From positions 1-64,000 of the forward strand of contig PLWQ01000031.1 in the NCBI GenBank assembly GCA_003165595.1: a DNA stretch of 64,000 nt. Reading direction: 5' to 3'. The notes beneath the pieces were generated by a model that was given only the letters and a program-made list of their open reading frames with translations, ran no database searches and was not told the origin of the DNA. A program made the position numbers and the translations under genes. Positions within the stretch are counted from its first letter, which is position 1. Every line of letters begins with the position of its first letter. Source of the DNA: Fibrobacterota bacterium. Lineage in GTDB: Bacteria > Fibrobacterota > Chitinivibrionia > Chitinivibrionales > FEN-1185. Shown here piece after piece: positions 15,924-23,420 of this stretch.

Positions 15924-16721
15924 ATGCGCAATTTTCTTCTGGTTCTGTGCCTGTGCGCTGTCCCCTTTTCAACCATCCAGGGACAGGAACTCGTTACGAA
16001 CGGGGACTTCTCGGCCCCATTGTTACCGGAATGGATCGTTGGAAACTGGGGTACTGGATTCAGCAGCTATGGAGTTACGGCCGGCGTTTTCCACTTGACG
16101 GTAACCGCTATCGGTGCTGCCGCCTGGAATGTGTTCTTCTACCATTTCGAAGACATCAAACTTACGGGTGGTGTGAACTACGTCTACAAATTTACTTCTC
16201 ATGCTACGGCCGCCTCCCTCATCGCAACGCAGGTAAAGACGGTGGGACAGCCGCCGGCCGCGCCGGTTTGGTTCTCAGACTCAGCGGTGTCCATCGGCGC
16301 CACCGATTCCACCTACTCCTTTCCCTTTTCGCCCATGGCAGACGATGATTCGGGCCAGGTCAACTTTTCTCTCGGGTTCGGAAACGTTCCGCTGGGCGCG
16401 ACCATTTACATCAGCAATGTTTCCATTCAGGAGGACCAGACACCGGTGGTTTCGAAAGTAAATACGGCATCGGCAAAGTCGTTTTCGCAAATGACAAGAA
16501 ACGGCGTTACCGTCAATCTTGTCCGGCCCGACAAAGCCGCGATGAAACTGTACGATCTGCGCGGCGTGCAGGTTGCAGATTATTCCCCGGCGCTCAGGTC
16601 AATGAGCCCCGGTTCCCACCAGATCAATTTCGGTACGCGTACCGTTTCCAACGGAACATACGTACTCGCGGTGAATAATGGCGCGCGAGTTCAATGCGCC
16701 ACCGTTACGCTCGAAAAGTAA
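15924..16721 (+). CDS. Exported carbohydrate-binding-like protein with sorting tail
   Basis: This 265-aa protein has a signal peptide (NFLLVLCLCAVPFSTIQG) and starts at ATG 15924 behind AAGGAG. Residues 23-165 have the look of a CBM4/9-like jelly roll: ELVTNGDFSAPLLPEWIVGN, VYKFTSHATA and NVPLGATIYISNVSIQED. The last 70 residues (VNLVRPDKAAMKLYDLRGVQ... GTYVLAVNNGARVQCATVTL) are a type IX-like sorting module. It stands alone, transcribed rightwards, with a strong terminator at 16746. A substrate-binding role at the surface fits, but the ligand cannot be told. Confidence 0.75.
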   Translation: MRNFLLVLCLCAVPFSTIQGQELVTNGDFSAPLLPEWIVGNWGTGFSSYGVTAGVFHLTVTAIGAAAWNVFFYHFEDIKLTGGVNYVYKFTSHATAASLIATQVKTVGQPPAAPVWFSDSAVSIGATDSTYSFPFSPMADDDSGQVNFSLGFGNVPLGATIYISNVSIQEDQTPVVSKVNTASAKSFSQMTRNGVTVNLVRPDKAAMKLYDLRGVQVADYSPALRSMSPGSHQINFGTRTVSNGTYVLAVNNGARVQCATVTLEK

Positions 16722-16745
16722 TCCGAGTCGACTTTCGCACTATAG

Positions 16746-16773
16746 AAGGGGAGCTTCGGCTCCCTTTTCTTTT
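16746..16773 (+). terminator. Rho-independent terminator with UUCG tetraloop
   Basis: GGGAGC (16749-16754), TTCG, GCTCCC (16759-16764), extended by AAG/TTT pairs and followed by TTTTCTTTT. The stable tetraloop and T-rich tail make this a confident terminator for the exported-protein gene ending at 16721. Confidence 0.85.
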
Positions 16774-16964
16774 GGCGGTGAGGCTGGCGACGCCTCTATG
16801 CCGTCTTCCTACTATGAGGTCGACGATGTGACGTGGAAGTCTGCTCGGTAAGGCCGAAATCCTAGAAGTGCTTTGTGCGCAGGGTGGAAACATCCTGCGT
16901 TTGTTTTTGCTCTGGTCGCATGCCAAGGCTCTCCATCAAGTGATGAGACATTGATGTCCTATGC

Positions 16965-17264
16965 GTGTTGGGAAGGCTTTATGCGAGTGCCATTATGGTG
17001 ACTGCCTCGCTTCCATGGCCCGACTATGTTTTCGACGCGAATTACAAAGCAACGCCGCTGTCGGCAACAGAATCGTATATTAGGAAGAACGGCCATCTGC
17101 CCGGCATGCCTTCTCAAAAGGACGTCGCAAAGAATGGAATAAATGTGGCTGAGATACAGGCAAAAATGTTGAAGACAATGGAAGAAATGACACTGCAGAT
17201 GATTGCGCTCAAGAAAGAGAATGACAAACTCAAAATGCGGTTGGAGAAAATAGAGAAGAATTAG
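16965..17264 (+). pseudogene. Orphan C-terminal domain of a tail-fibre-like protein
   Basis: The frame codes for 99 aa ending in a domain typical of the extreme C-terminus of Bacteroidetes/Fibrobacter collar or tail-fibre-like surface proteins: WPDYVFDANYK, then YIRKNGHLPGMPSQKDV, then NGINVAEIQAKMLKTMEEMT and a coiled coil. Such domains normally follow several hundred residues of repeats, absent here. The preceding sequence (16780-16965) does not continue the frame, and there is no ribosome-binding site. It is most likely a gene remnant, with the trigger for loss unknown. The fragment at 6570-7031 is the other piece of this sort. Confidence 0.6.
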
Positions 17265-17343
17265 AAGGATCATCAATGATAGGCTATTTCTTTGTAAAGA
17301 AACGCTAGTCACATAATTTAATTATTTGAGAAAGGAATCGCAG

Positions 17344-18405
17344 ATGGTAACAAACATACACTTGAAGGCATTTCATGCCATTGTGGCACTTGCCTGCATT
17401 TGTCTGCTGTCTCCTGTAACTACGAATGCACAATCGTGTGTGGGAGATACAGGACAGTGGCAAACCTACTCCAGCAAATTGATGCAGATTTCATTTTCGT
17501 ATCCCGAGAGCTGGACCCTGATAAAAGAATGCCCAGACTATGTTGGTGGTGCGAAACTTTATCTAAGCAACGGCGGAATCTTGATGTGCCTCAGTCGAAA
17601 ATATGATACAGTGTGGAGTCGACACACAGAGACTGAAATTGTCGAACGGGAAAAGAGCAGATCAGAAGGAGATTCTTTGTTTTTTCATGTGAAGACAACA
17701 GTTGGCGATAATACTTGCTTGAAAGTTGTGCACATTAAGAGAGCAAACTATAGGTTTGACGACGAAATCCAATATTTCTGTCCTGAAAAGATGTTCTCCA
17801 TTAGCATCAACTATAAGAGGCAGGAAGGAAACCAGACTTCGAAGTGTACACTGACAGTTGACAAGATCCTTGGCTCTTTCGTAGTGAAAGGCGATGGTGT
17901 TTCCTATTACGTGTATATTAATGACGGTAAGTGCAGAGACTGCAAGGATAGCAGCCTGTCGGGGTGGAGAACATACGAAAATAAGGAAATCGGAATTTCG
18001 TTTGCCTACCCGGCCACATGGAAAATTACTCCGGTGGATCACAGTTCAGACGACATCGTTGAACTTGTCGGGAATAGGGTAAAGTTGCGCCTAGGTAAGC
18101 CCTCCGATTCTGCTGGTCTCCACCGCTTCTATGGCTCAGCCTCATTATTTGGAAACATGATTGCAAAGAACCCGACACTCAAAAAACGCCTAACTAAATT
18201 TGCCGGTGATACCTGCACGGAATTTAGCTATATCGAGCAACGGAAAACTGAAATCACAAAAATACAGAACCTATGGAGCCTTAACCGCGGTATCCATGCA
18301 TCAGTATCTTGGCACAATTATTCTGCGGACCGGGATACAGTTGCCGCACCGGTAATTGACAGGCTCCTATCTTCCGTTTCTGTAAGAAAGCGAGGCGCGC
18401 AATGA
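17344..18405 (+). CDS. Exported protein with two PsbP-like repeats
   Basis: ATG 17344 has AGAAAGGAA upstream and gives 353 aa; the longer frame begins with TTG 17326. A signal peptide ends at TNAQS. Two similar domains follow, each opening alike: WQTYSSKLMQISFSYPESW (about residue 40) and WRTYENKEIGISFAYPATW (about residue 215). This resembles the PsbP-like fold of secreted bacterial proteins of unknown role. Cysteines recur in pairs, so disulfides are likely. Its stop overlaps the start of the next gene by four bases (ATGA), so the two are coupled. Base composition is A+T-rich compared with the flanking regions, hinting at transfer. Confidence 0.65.
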   Translation: MVTNIHLKAFHAIVALACICLLSPVTTNAQSCVGDTGQWQTYSSKLMQISFSYPESWTLIKECPDYVGGAKLYLSNGGILMCLSRKYDTVWSRHTETEIVEREKSRSEGDSLFFHVKTTVGDNTCLKVVHIKRANYRFDDEIQYFCPEKMFSISINYKRQEGNQTSKCTLTVDKILGSFVVKGDGVSYYVYINDGKCRDCKDSSLSGWRTYENKEIGISFAYPATWKITPVDHSSDDIVELVGNRVKLRLGKPSDSAGLHRFYGSASLFGNMIAKNPTLKKRLTKFAGDTCTEFSYIEQRKTEITKIQNLWSLNRGIHASVSWHNYSADRDTVAAPVIDRLLSSVSVRKRGAQ

Positions 18406-19691
18406 AACGTCAAAATTACACATTGTTAGTCGCAAACATCATGTTTCTAACTTTCGGTTTTGTAAGGCCATGTTTATCCCTTCAAATGCCATCTATCATC
18501 AGGGTGGCTGTGGTAGACGCCAACGACAATGTCACAAGCGTCCAAAAACCTGCCTTCCAGGCTTATGTTGACAATTCTTTAGCCAGTGAGTGGCCGACTA
18601 CACCAGCATACGCACCAGACGATGCACTGAAAGCAGGGGCAATTGCCGTCAAAGAAAACGGTTGGTATCGGGTTCAACACCCTGACGATGTCGATTATGA
18701 TATTCAAAACAATGTAATGGATCAGTTTTGGACGGCGAAGGGCAAAGATATCCCAACCTTTGATGCCGCAGTCACAGCTACTTGGAACAACGAGATGCTA
18801 ACCGGAAGTGGTAGTATCTTTTGGGCTTCTTACACTGCGGGGACATTAGGTGATATTTCGTTTCTTACTAAGGTTAAGTCCTTTGGGCACATGTGGCAAC
18901 TTGCAACTTGCATCATGGCCGACCCGACGAGCTGCACTTGGTATCCGCCACAATGCGGTCCTCAGTGCATAACTGATGTGGACGATCCGGATTACGATCC
19001 GAGCTGCGTTCCGCCTCCAGGTCCGCCATGCGACCCTATGAGCTGGTCTGATATCTTGCATTACTCCTACGATTATGCGTCTGACATTGATGCTAACAAC
19101 CCAATAACCATTGACGATAAGGCCACCGACCCGCCTCAAACGCCTTGTGTTGGGTGTTCCCCAGATGGTACCGGTGTACCGCCAACCCAGGTCACTGCAA
19201 CAACAGTTTCAACTGGCGTGAGCCTTACCTGGGATCAACCGCAATCCGGAAGTTGGACCGGGTGGGTGACAACCTGGGTCCTTTACAAAAGGCCCAGCAC
19301 CACCTCCAGTATCTCCAGCGCACAGCCATTCGCTCGTGTTGCTGCCAATAACACTACACCGCCAAGCAATTTGACTTTCATCGATAATGTTGCGGCCAGC
19401 ACTTCCTTGCCCAGCGCCAAATATTACTATTCAATCGCGGGCATCAACGATATCGGTGAGGGACCCAACAGTGTTGAAGTGACGGGAACAATGCCTGCTG
19501 TTTCTACCTATACTCTATCAGGGCGCAACTTCGTAAGCCCTGTGGGTACGGTCACTTCATCCGGTGCGATGACTGTTCAAGGCGTCGACGTTTTCAACGG
19601 TGCAAGTGTCACTTTTCATGGGTCACCTATCAATATTCTACCCGAAACAAACATCTATCCGAACAGCACAGTTAAACTTATTGCGCCCTAA
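18402..19691 (+). CDS. Exported SpoIID/LytB-like protein with FN3 domain
   Basis: This 429-aa protein has a signal peptide (LLVANIMFLTFGFVRPCLSL). Residues 30-170 follow the SpoIID/LytB pattern: IIRVAVVDANDNV, AYVDNSLASEWP with a Glu at the position of the SpoIID catalytic residue, DDALKAGAIAVKENGWYR, and SGSIFWASYTAGT. A Cys-rich, Pro-rich stretch follows (WYPPQCGPQCITDVDD). An FN3 domain spans about 255-360. The end (PVGTVTSSGAMTVQGVDVFN) is a surface-display-type repeat. SpoIID proteins cleave peptidoglycan glycan strands. The gene is coupled to the preceding PsbP-like gene. A further repeat lies downstream in another frame (see 19692-19846). Confidence 0.55.
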   Translation: MKRQNYTLLVANIMFLTFGFVRPCLSLQMPSIIRVAVVDANDNVTSVQKPAFQAYVDNSLASEWPTTPAYAPDDALKAGAIAVKENGWYRVQHPDDVDYDIQNNVMDQFWTAKGKDIPTFDAAVTATWNNEMLTGSGSIFWASYTAGTLGDISFLTKVKSFGHMWQLATCIMADPTSCTWYPPQCGPQCITDVDDPDYDPSCVPPPGPPCDPMSWSDILHYSYDYASDIDANNPITIDDKATDPPQTPCVGCSPDGTGVPPTQVTATTVSTGVSLTWDQPQSGSWTGWVTTWVLYKRPSTTSSISSAQPFARVAANNTTPPSNLTFIDNVAASTSLPSAKYYYSIAGINDIGEGPNSVEVTGTMPAVSTYTLSGRNFVSPVGTVTSSGAMTVQGVDVFNGASVTFHGSPINILPETNIYPNSTVKLIAP

Positions 19692-19846
19692 GGGAAAAAG
19701 AGGGAGCAAAGCTGAACAGGAGGCAGCCCATTCCTTCGACAAGGACGCAGACATTTACAAGCGGCGGAACGATAACGTTGGATCCGTCAACGACAATACA
19801 AAAGGGCGCAACCGTTAACTTCAACGTGGATTCAAAGTTCTACTAG
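19692..19846 (+). pseudogene. Displaced C-terminal tail of the SpoIID-like protein (other frame)
   Basis: After the stop at 19691 a different frame reads RTQTFTSGGTITLDPSTTIQ then KGATVNFNVDSKFY and ends at TAG 19844-19846. This has the same motif style (SGGTITLDP / KGATVNF) as the last residues of the SpoIID-like protein (SSGAMTVQGV / NGASVTF). The frame lacks an obvious start. The simplest reading is a frameshift near 19690, real or from sequencing, that removed the final repeat. Confidence 0.5.
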
Positions 19847-19947
19847 ACGGGGCGTAGATGCAGGAGTTGTACCCAACTGTAGCCCTCGATTGAAAAATGA
19901 TTGGTGATAGATCGTTTGCGTCAAGGGTGAACGCAGGAACCGGGAAC

Positions 19948-19983
19948 AAAAAAACGGCGGCGTGAATCCCACGCCACCGTTTT
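19948..19983 (-). terminator. Bidirectional Rho-independent terminator between converging genes
   Basis: AAAACGG-c-GGCGTG, AATC, CCACGCC-a-CCGTTTT forms a long stem with one mismatch. On the minus strand the stem is followed by seven T (19954-19948), so it ends the SpoIIE-phosphatase transcript; the T-run on the other side is shorter but may serve the plus-strand gene. Confidence 0.75.
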
Positions 19984-20006
19984 CGTCCCGACAGGTCAAT
20001 CCTTGC

Positions 20007-21536
20007 CTACAAATCAATCACCAGCAGGGTAATGTCGTCTTCGGGCACCAGGTTGGTTCCGCAGAAGGCTTTCTGCTTCGCAAGAATCCTGTCCACCGCC
20101 TGGTTGGGCCCCAGTTTGAGCGTCGCCTTTGCGGCGTCGGTAAGCTGGCTCAATTCGAACATGTCTTCCGAAGGGTTCCTCGCCTCTGTCAATCCGTCGG
20201 TATAGAGCAGCAGGCGTTCGGCGCCCGGCGCATACGAATACCGCGTCTCTTTGAGCATCATGTCGGGGAAAATGCCGAGGAAGAGCCCGTCGGCCTTTAT
20301 CTGAGAACAATCTCCGGTCAATTTGTTGAGCATGAGCACGGGGCAGTGGCCTGCCGACGTGTACGAAATGGTGTGCGACGCCGTGTCGAGCAGCGCGTAG
20401 AAAATGGTGACGAAATTGTCGGTCTTGATTTCGCTCAGGAACGTCTCGTTGATTATTTCGAGCGTTTTCTGCGGCGACCGCTGGCTTGTCGCATGCGTCT
20501 TGAGCAGCACCTTCACCATCGACATGATAAGCGCCGAAGAGATGCCGTGGCCCGACACGTCGGCGACAACGATTCCGTACACATTGGGGGCGATTTCGAA
20601 AACGTCGTAGTAGTCGCCCCCCACCGCGTCCGCGGGTATGTACTTCGCTCCGGCGCTGAATCCCGGCGCGCTCAAAATGCCTTGCGGAAGCAGGCCCTGC
20701 TGGATGGAGCGAGCGTGCTCGAGGTCGGTATTGATTTTTGCCTGAGCGACGCGCAATTCCTGGTTGAGGGCGGTCAGCTGCGAATTGGCGCTCTGGAGAT
20801 CGAGGTTGGCCTTTTCCAGAGCGTTGAAGATCCTGAAGTTTTCCAGGATGAGTCCCGCCTGGTTGATCACGCCGGAGAGCGTTGTGATGTCGTCGCTCGA
20901 TATCGGCAGGTCGCGGCCCGCCCTGTCCATCCAGAACACGCCCTCGACCTTGAAACAAGCGCAGCCGATGCAGCCTTTTCGCTTTTCGTCCTCGGATGTC
21001 GCGTTGAGCAATTGCCCCGAATTCGGAATGCTCCAGCAATAGGGGTTGTATCCGCCGTAGGCGGGACACGACTTTTTGTTGCAGTTGCGCACCTCCCAGC
21101 ATTTTCTGGTGACCTTGTTGATAAGCGGAATAACCAGATAGTCGGAGGAATTGAATCTGCTTGCGAATAGATCCGAGGTTTTGTCCGGCTTTTCGACAAT
21201 CAGGTGCCGGTTGAGGAAGACCGCGTCGGTGATGTCTCCGCCCTCGAAACCGAGAGGAATCGAAAGGTCTTTCACTTCCGCATCCTGCATGCCCACCCAC
21301 GACTTGGGTTTGAGCGTGAAGTCCTGCCGGTCGATTTCAAAGAGAATTACCCTGTTGAAATTGATGATTTCCTGAATGCCGAGAAGCACGGTCTTTATGA
21401 TGCCGTCCTGGTCGGTGCACGAATGCAACACCTTTGTCAATTCGTAAATGAGCGAGTAGCTCATGAGCTGCGTTTTGAGCTGTTCGTTGTGCTGCTGGAG
21501 CGTGGAGTACTGCTGGCTGAGTTCTGCGAAATTCAT
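20007..21536 (-). CDS. SpoIIE/PP2C-type serine phosphatase with GAF-like sensor and Cys cluster
   Basis: This 509-aa cytoplasmic protein starts with a coiled coil (QQYSTLQQHNEQLKTQ) and a GAF-like domain (residues about 30-240). The GAF region contains a Cys-rich insert: CWEVRNCNKKSCPAYGG (about 146), YCW, and GCIGCACF (about 191). That layout resembles two-CW or metal-binding clusters and may sense redox state or bind a metal. The C-terminal half is a PP2C phosphatase of the SpoIIE/RsbU type: PADAVGGDYYDVF, VVADVSGHGISSALIMSMV, SAGHCPVL, LLLYTDGLTEARNP and PEDDITLLVI, with the metal-binding Asp residues present. Such enzymes usually control anti-anti-sigma factors, but none is in the window. 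Confidence 0.9.
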   Translation of the reverse strand: MNFAELSQQYSTLQQHNEQLKTQLMSYSLIYELTKVLHSCTDQDGIIKTVLLGIQEIINFNRVILFEIDRQDFTLKPKSWVGMQDAEVKDLSIPLGFEGGDITDAVFLNRHLIVEKPDKTSDLFASRFNSSDYLVIPLINKVTRKCWEVRNCNKKSCPAYGGYNPYCWSIPNSGQLLNATSEDEKRKGCIGCACFKVEGVFWMDRAGRDLPISSDDITTLSGVINQAGLILENFRIFNALEKANLDLQSANSQLTALNQELRVAQAKINTDLEHARSIQQGLLPQGILSAPGFSAGAKYIPADAVGGDYYDVFEIAPNVYGIVVADVSGHGISSALIMSMVKVLLKTHATSQRSPQKTLEIINETFLSEIKTDNFVTIFYALLDTASHTISYTSAGHCPVLMLNKLTGDCSQIKADGLFLGIFPDMMLKETRYSYAPGAERLLLYTDGLTEARNPSEDMFELSQLTDAAKATLKLGPNQAVDRILAKQKAFCGTNLVPEDDITLLVIDL

Positions 21537-22019
21537 GGACTGGTTTTTCCCGGTTGTCGTTTGGCCCTCACGGGGAGAACGGGGACCCGTTCAAAAGACT
21601 TATTACATTATATCTTTCCCGGTTCCGGGAAGTTACAAAAAAATGCAGGGCCGCGCACGCGCGTGACCTGCTCGTGCGCTGTCCCGGAAATACCTGCACA
21701 AATGTCATTCCCGCGAAAGCGGGGCCGCAACTTTGACCGCATGCGCACAACGGGAGTAGAGGCCTTGCCAATCCAGCCGTTGTTTTTCACTGGATGCCCG
21801 TTTTCACGGGCATGACACCAGCAGGATATAGTGAGAGAACTTAGGGGACATCACGCTAGGTGAGCCTGTTAACAACCATTCCTTGTTCGGGACGTCCGGC
21901 CCTTGCCGATGCAGGGGAACTCCGCTTGAACCGCCGCAAGGCTGGAATGTATTTTAAGAACTTTGGCGAATGGGACACTTTTTGCATAACCGTTGCATCG
22001 GCAAAGTCGGGAGGACATT
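21537..22019. other. Intergenic region with a palindromic element
   Basis: Nearly 480 bases lie between divergent genes. It contains the inverted-repeat element at 21703-21817 described separately. The rest must carry promoters for the phosphatase (leftward) and the TPR gene (rightward), but no clear -35/-10 pair was found. The small frames across it look non-coding. Confidence 0.5.
21703..21817. repeat. MITE-like element with 22-bp terminal inverted repeats
   Basis: The left arm TGTCATTCCCGCGAAAGCGG (21703-21722) is matched by the reverse complement of 21796-21817, reading TGTCATGCCCGTGAAAACGG. Each arm is itself a hairpin, and ATCCAG lies inside the element near 21771. The family, with TGTCATTCCCG termini, is widespread in bacterial genomes and has no coding capacity. 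Confidence 0.7.
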
Positions 22020-22709
22020 TTGGAAATAAAGTACAGCAAGAAAAAACAAGAGATCAGGCAAGATCCGGTCATGGACTTTCTCGCTCAAGCGAAGGATTTC
22101 GCCATAGCGAGAAGCAACACGCTTATGGTGGCCGGTATCGCTGTGTGTCTGGTAGTGGCCGGCGTCCTGGTATATGGCTATTTGCAGAGGAACGGGGAAG
22201 AAAAAGCCGTTGATGCATTTGGTAAGGCCATGGTGGCCTACAGCGCAGGCGATGAGAAAAGGGCCGTCGAGGCGTTCAGGACGGTTGTGGACAACAGCAA
22301 GAGTTCTCCCCAATCTGTCTACAGCGCGTATTTGCTGGGATCAATGTTACTTCGGCAGGAAAAGTTCGACGAAGCTATGACCTGGTTCACGATGGCTGCC
22401 TCCGGCAGTTCCAAATCGGCGTTCGTCGCTGCCGATGCCCAGGAGGGTTTGGCCGACTGCTACGAAGCAAAAGGGAACCGCGAGGAAGCGCTCAAGTGCC
22501 TTTCCAAGGCCCTTTCCGACACCAGGCTTGCCTACCGGTATCCGGCGATTGCCTGGAAAGCTGCTCTCATAAGCAAAGAAATGGGCCGCGCAGACGATGC
22601 CAAGCGTTTTTGCGGCCGAATCCAATCGGACACCACCGCTCAGGCGGCCGAGTACCGGCAGAAAGCCGAGAATCTTGTTGAGGAGATTGCGGTTTCCCGT
22701 TCGAATTAG
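22020..22709 (+). CDS. Membrane-anchored TPR protein (YfgM-like)
   Basis: TTG 22020 is chosen because GGGAGGA lies five bases upstream; no comparable site precedes other starts. The protein is then 229 aa. Residues 1-20 (EIKYSKKKQEIRQDPVMDFL) match the N-termini of membrane-anchored TPR proteins. A single membrane helix spans about 38-56 (LMVAGIAVCLVVAGVLVYGY). Tetratricopeptide repeats follow outside the membrane: SVYSAYLLGSMLLRQEKFDEA, AADAQEGLADCYEAKGNREEA and AIAWKAALISKEMGRADDA. The relatives act in envelope biogenesis as chaperone partners. It precedes a receiver-like gene and the ParA-M23 fusion, though a 340-base gap makes an operon uncertain. Confidence 0.75.
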   Translation: MEIKYSKKKQEIRQDPVMDFLAQAKDFAIARSNTLMVAGIAVCLVVAGVLVYGYLQRNGEEKAVDAFGKAMVAYSAGDEKRAVEAFRTVVDNSKSSPQSVYSAYLLGSMLLRQEKFDEAMTWFTMAASGSSKSAFVAADAQEGLADCYEAKGNREEALKCLSKALSDTRLAYRYPAIAWKAALISKEMGRADDAKRFCGRIQSDTTAQAAEYRQKAENLVEEIAVSRSN

Positions 22710-23051
22710 CGGGGAGAGGCCCTCGGCCGCGCAACGGGCGGGGTGACTCGTATGCTGGAATCTTCGCGGACGACATTGTACACTTAACTTGGGACCGGCA
22801 AGGAGGTGCTCCCGTCAGGCGGCGCAGAAGCCCGCTGCAATGCCGCAGTGGTGCGCTTGCCGGGAAATTCCCATCCGGGCATCCTTCGCAATCTGATTTT
22901 CGCACACGCTGCTTTGTACATCCCGAAACCATTGTTGGGGCAACAGGTACCAGCGAAAATATGTGTGTTTCCGCTTAAATGTTGTCCCAATCAATCCGAA
23001 ATATCCAATAGGGCGACGGCGCCCCCAACAAGAGAAACTGGAGGAAGATCG
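22710..23051. other. Intergenic region upstream of the receiver-like gene
   Basis: Some 340 bases without a credible gene. An inverted repeat with arms TGTTGGGGC (22933-22941) and GCCCCCAACA (23021-23030) could fold the 5' leader, ending a few bases before the Shine-Dalgarno sequence of the next gene. No clear promoter or terminator was found. Confidence 0.4.
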
Positions 23052-23405
23052 ATGGACGTACTCATTCTGGACGAACTGAAAAGCAGAAAAGACAAGCTTG
23101 CCGAAACGCTTGAGAAGCGCCGTTACAAAGTGGTGCAATGCGGCACGAGCAACGATTTTATAACCTCGGTGAACAACGCCCTGCCTAACCTTATTCTCTT
23201 GGACCTGGACACCTGGCATCGCGGCAGGTCGATGTATTCCTATTTTCAAATCGGAAAGAAGATCGAGCACGTGCCGGTTGTATTCTATAATGCTCCGCCG
23301 AATTTCGTGGCGCTTCCCGATCGCAACAGGAACGAGAAAGACTATGTCCTGCCAAAGCCTTCCGAAGTCGAATCCGTGGTTGATGCCGTTTCGCACAGCC
23401 TGTAG
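23052..23405 (+). CDS. Receiver-like single-domain protein
   Basis: ATG 23052 follows GGAGG and gives 117 aa; an upstream frame from 22806 is non-coding in character. The fold is that of a response-regulator receiver: VLILDE at the first strand, LPNLILLDLDTWHRGRS with the likely phosphoryl-acceptor Asp, VPVVFYNAPPNF at strand four, and YVLPKPSEVES with the conserved Lys. The first acidic pair is reduced to one Asp (ILDEL has D and E). No output domain follows. It ends 15 bases before the ParA-M23 gene, so the two are probably co-transcribed and the receiver may control the ATPase. Confidence 0.75.
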   Translation: MDVLILDELKSRKDKLAETLEKRRYKVVQCGTSNDFITSVNNALPNLILLDLDTWHRGRSMYSYFQIGKKIEHVPVVFYNAPPNFVALPDRNRNEKDYVLPKPSEVESVVDAVSHSL

Positions 23406-23420
23406 TAGTGGAGAAACGAG

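Noticed and set aside
19962-21170. Long plus-strand ORF of 402 codons opposite the SpoIIE phosphatase.
   Set aside because: No motif, Arg-rich shadow of a well-supported phosphatase gene.
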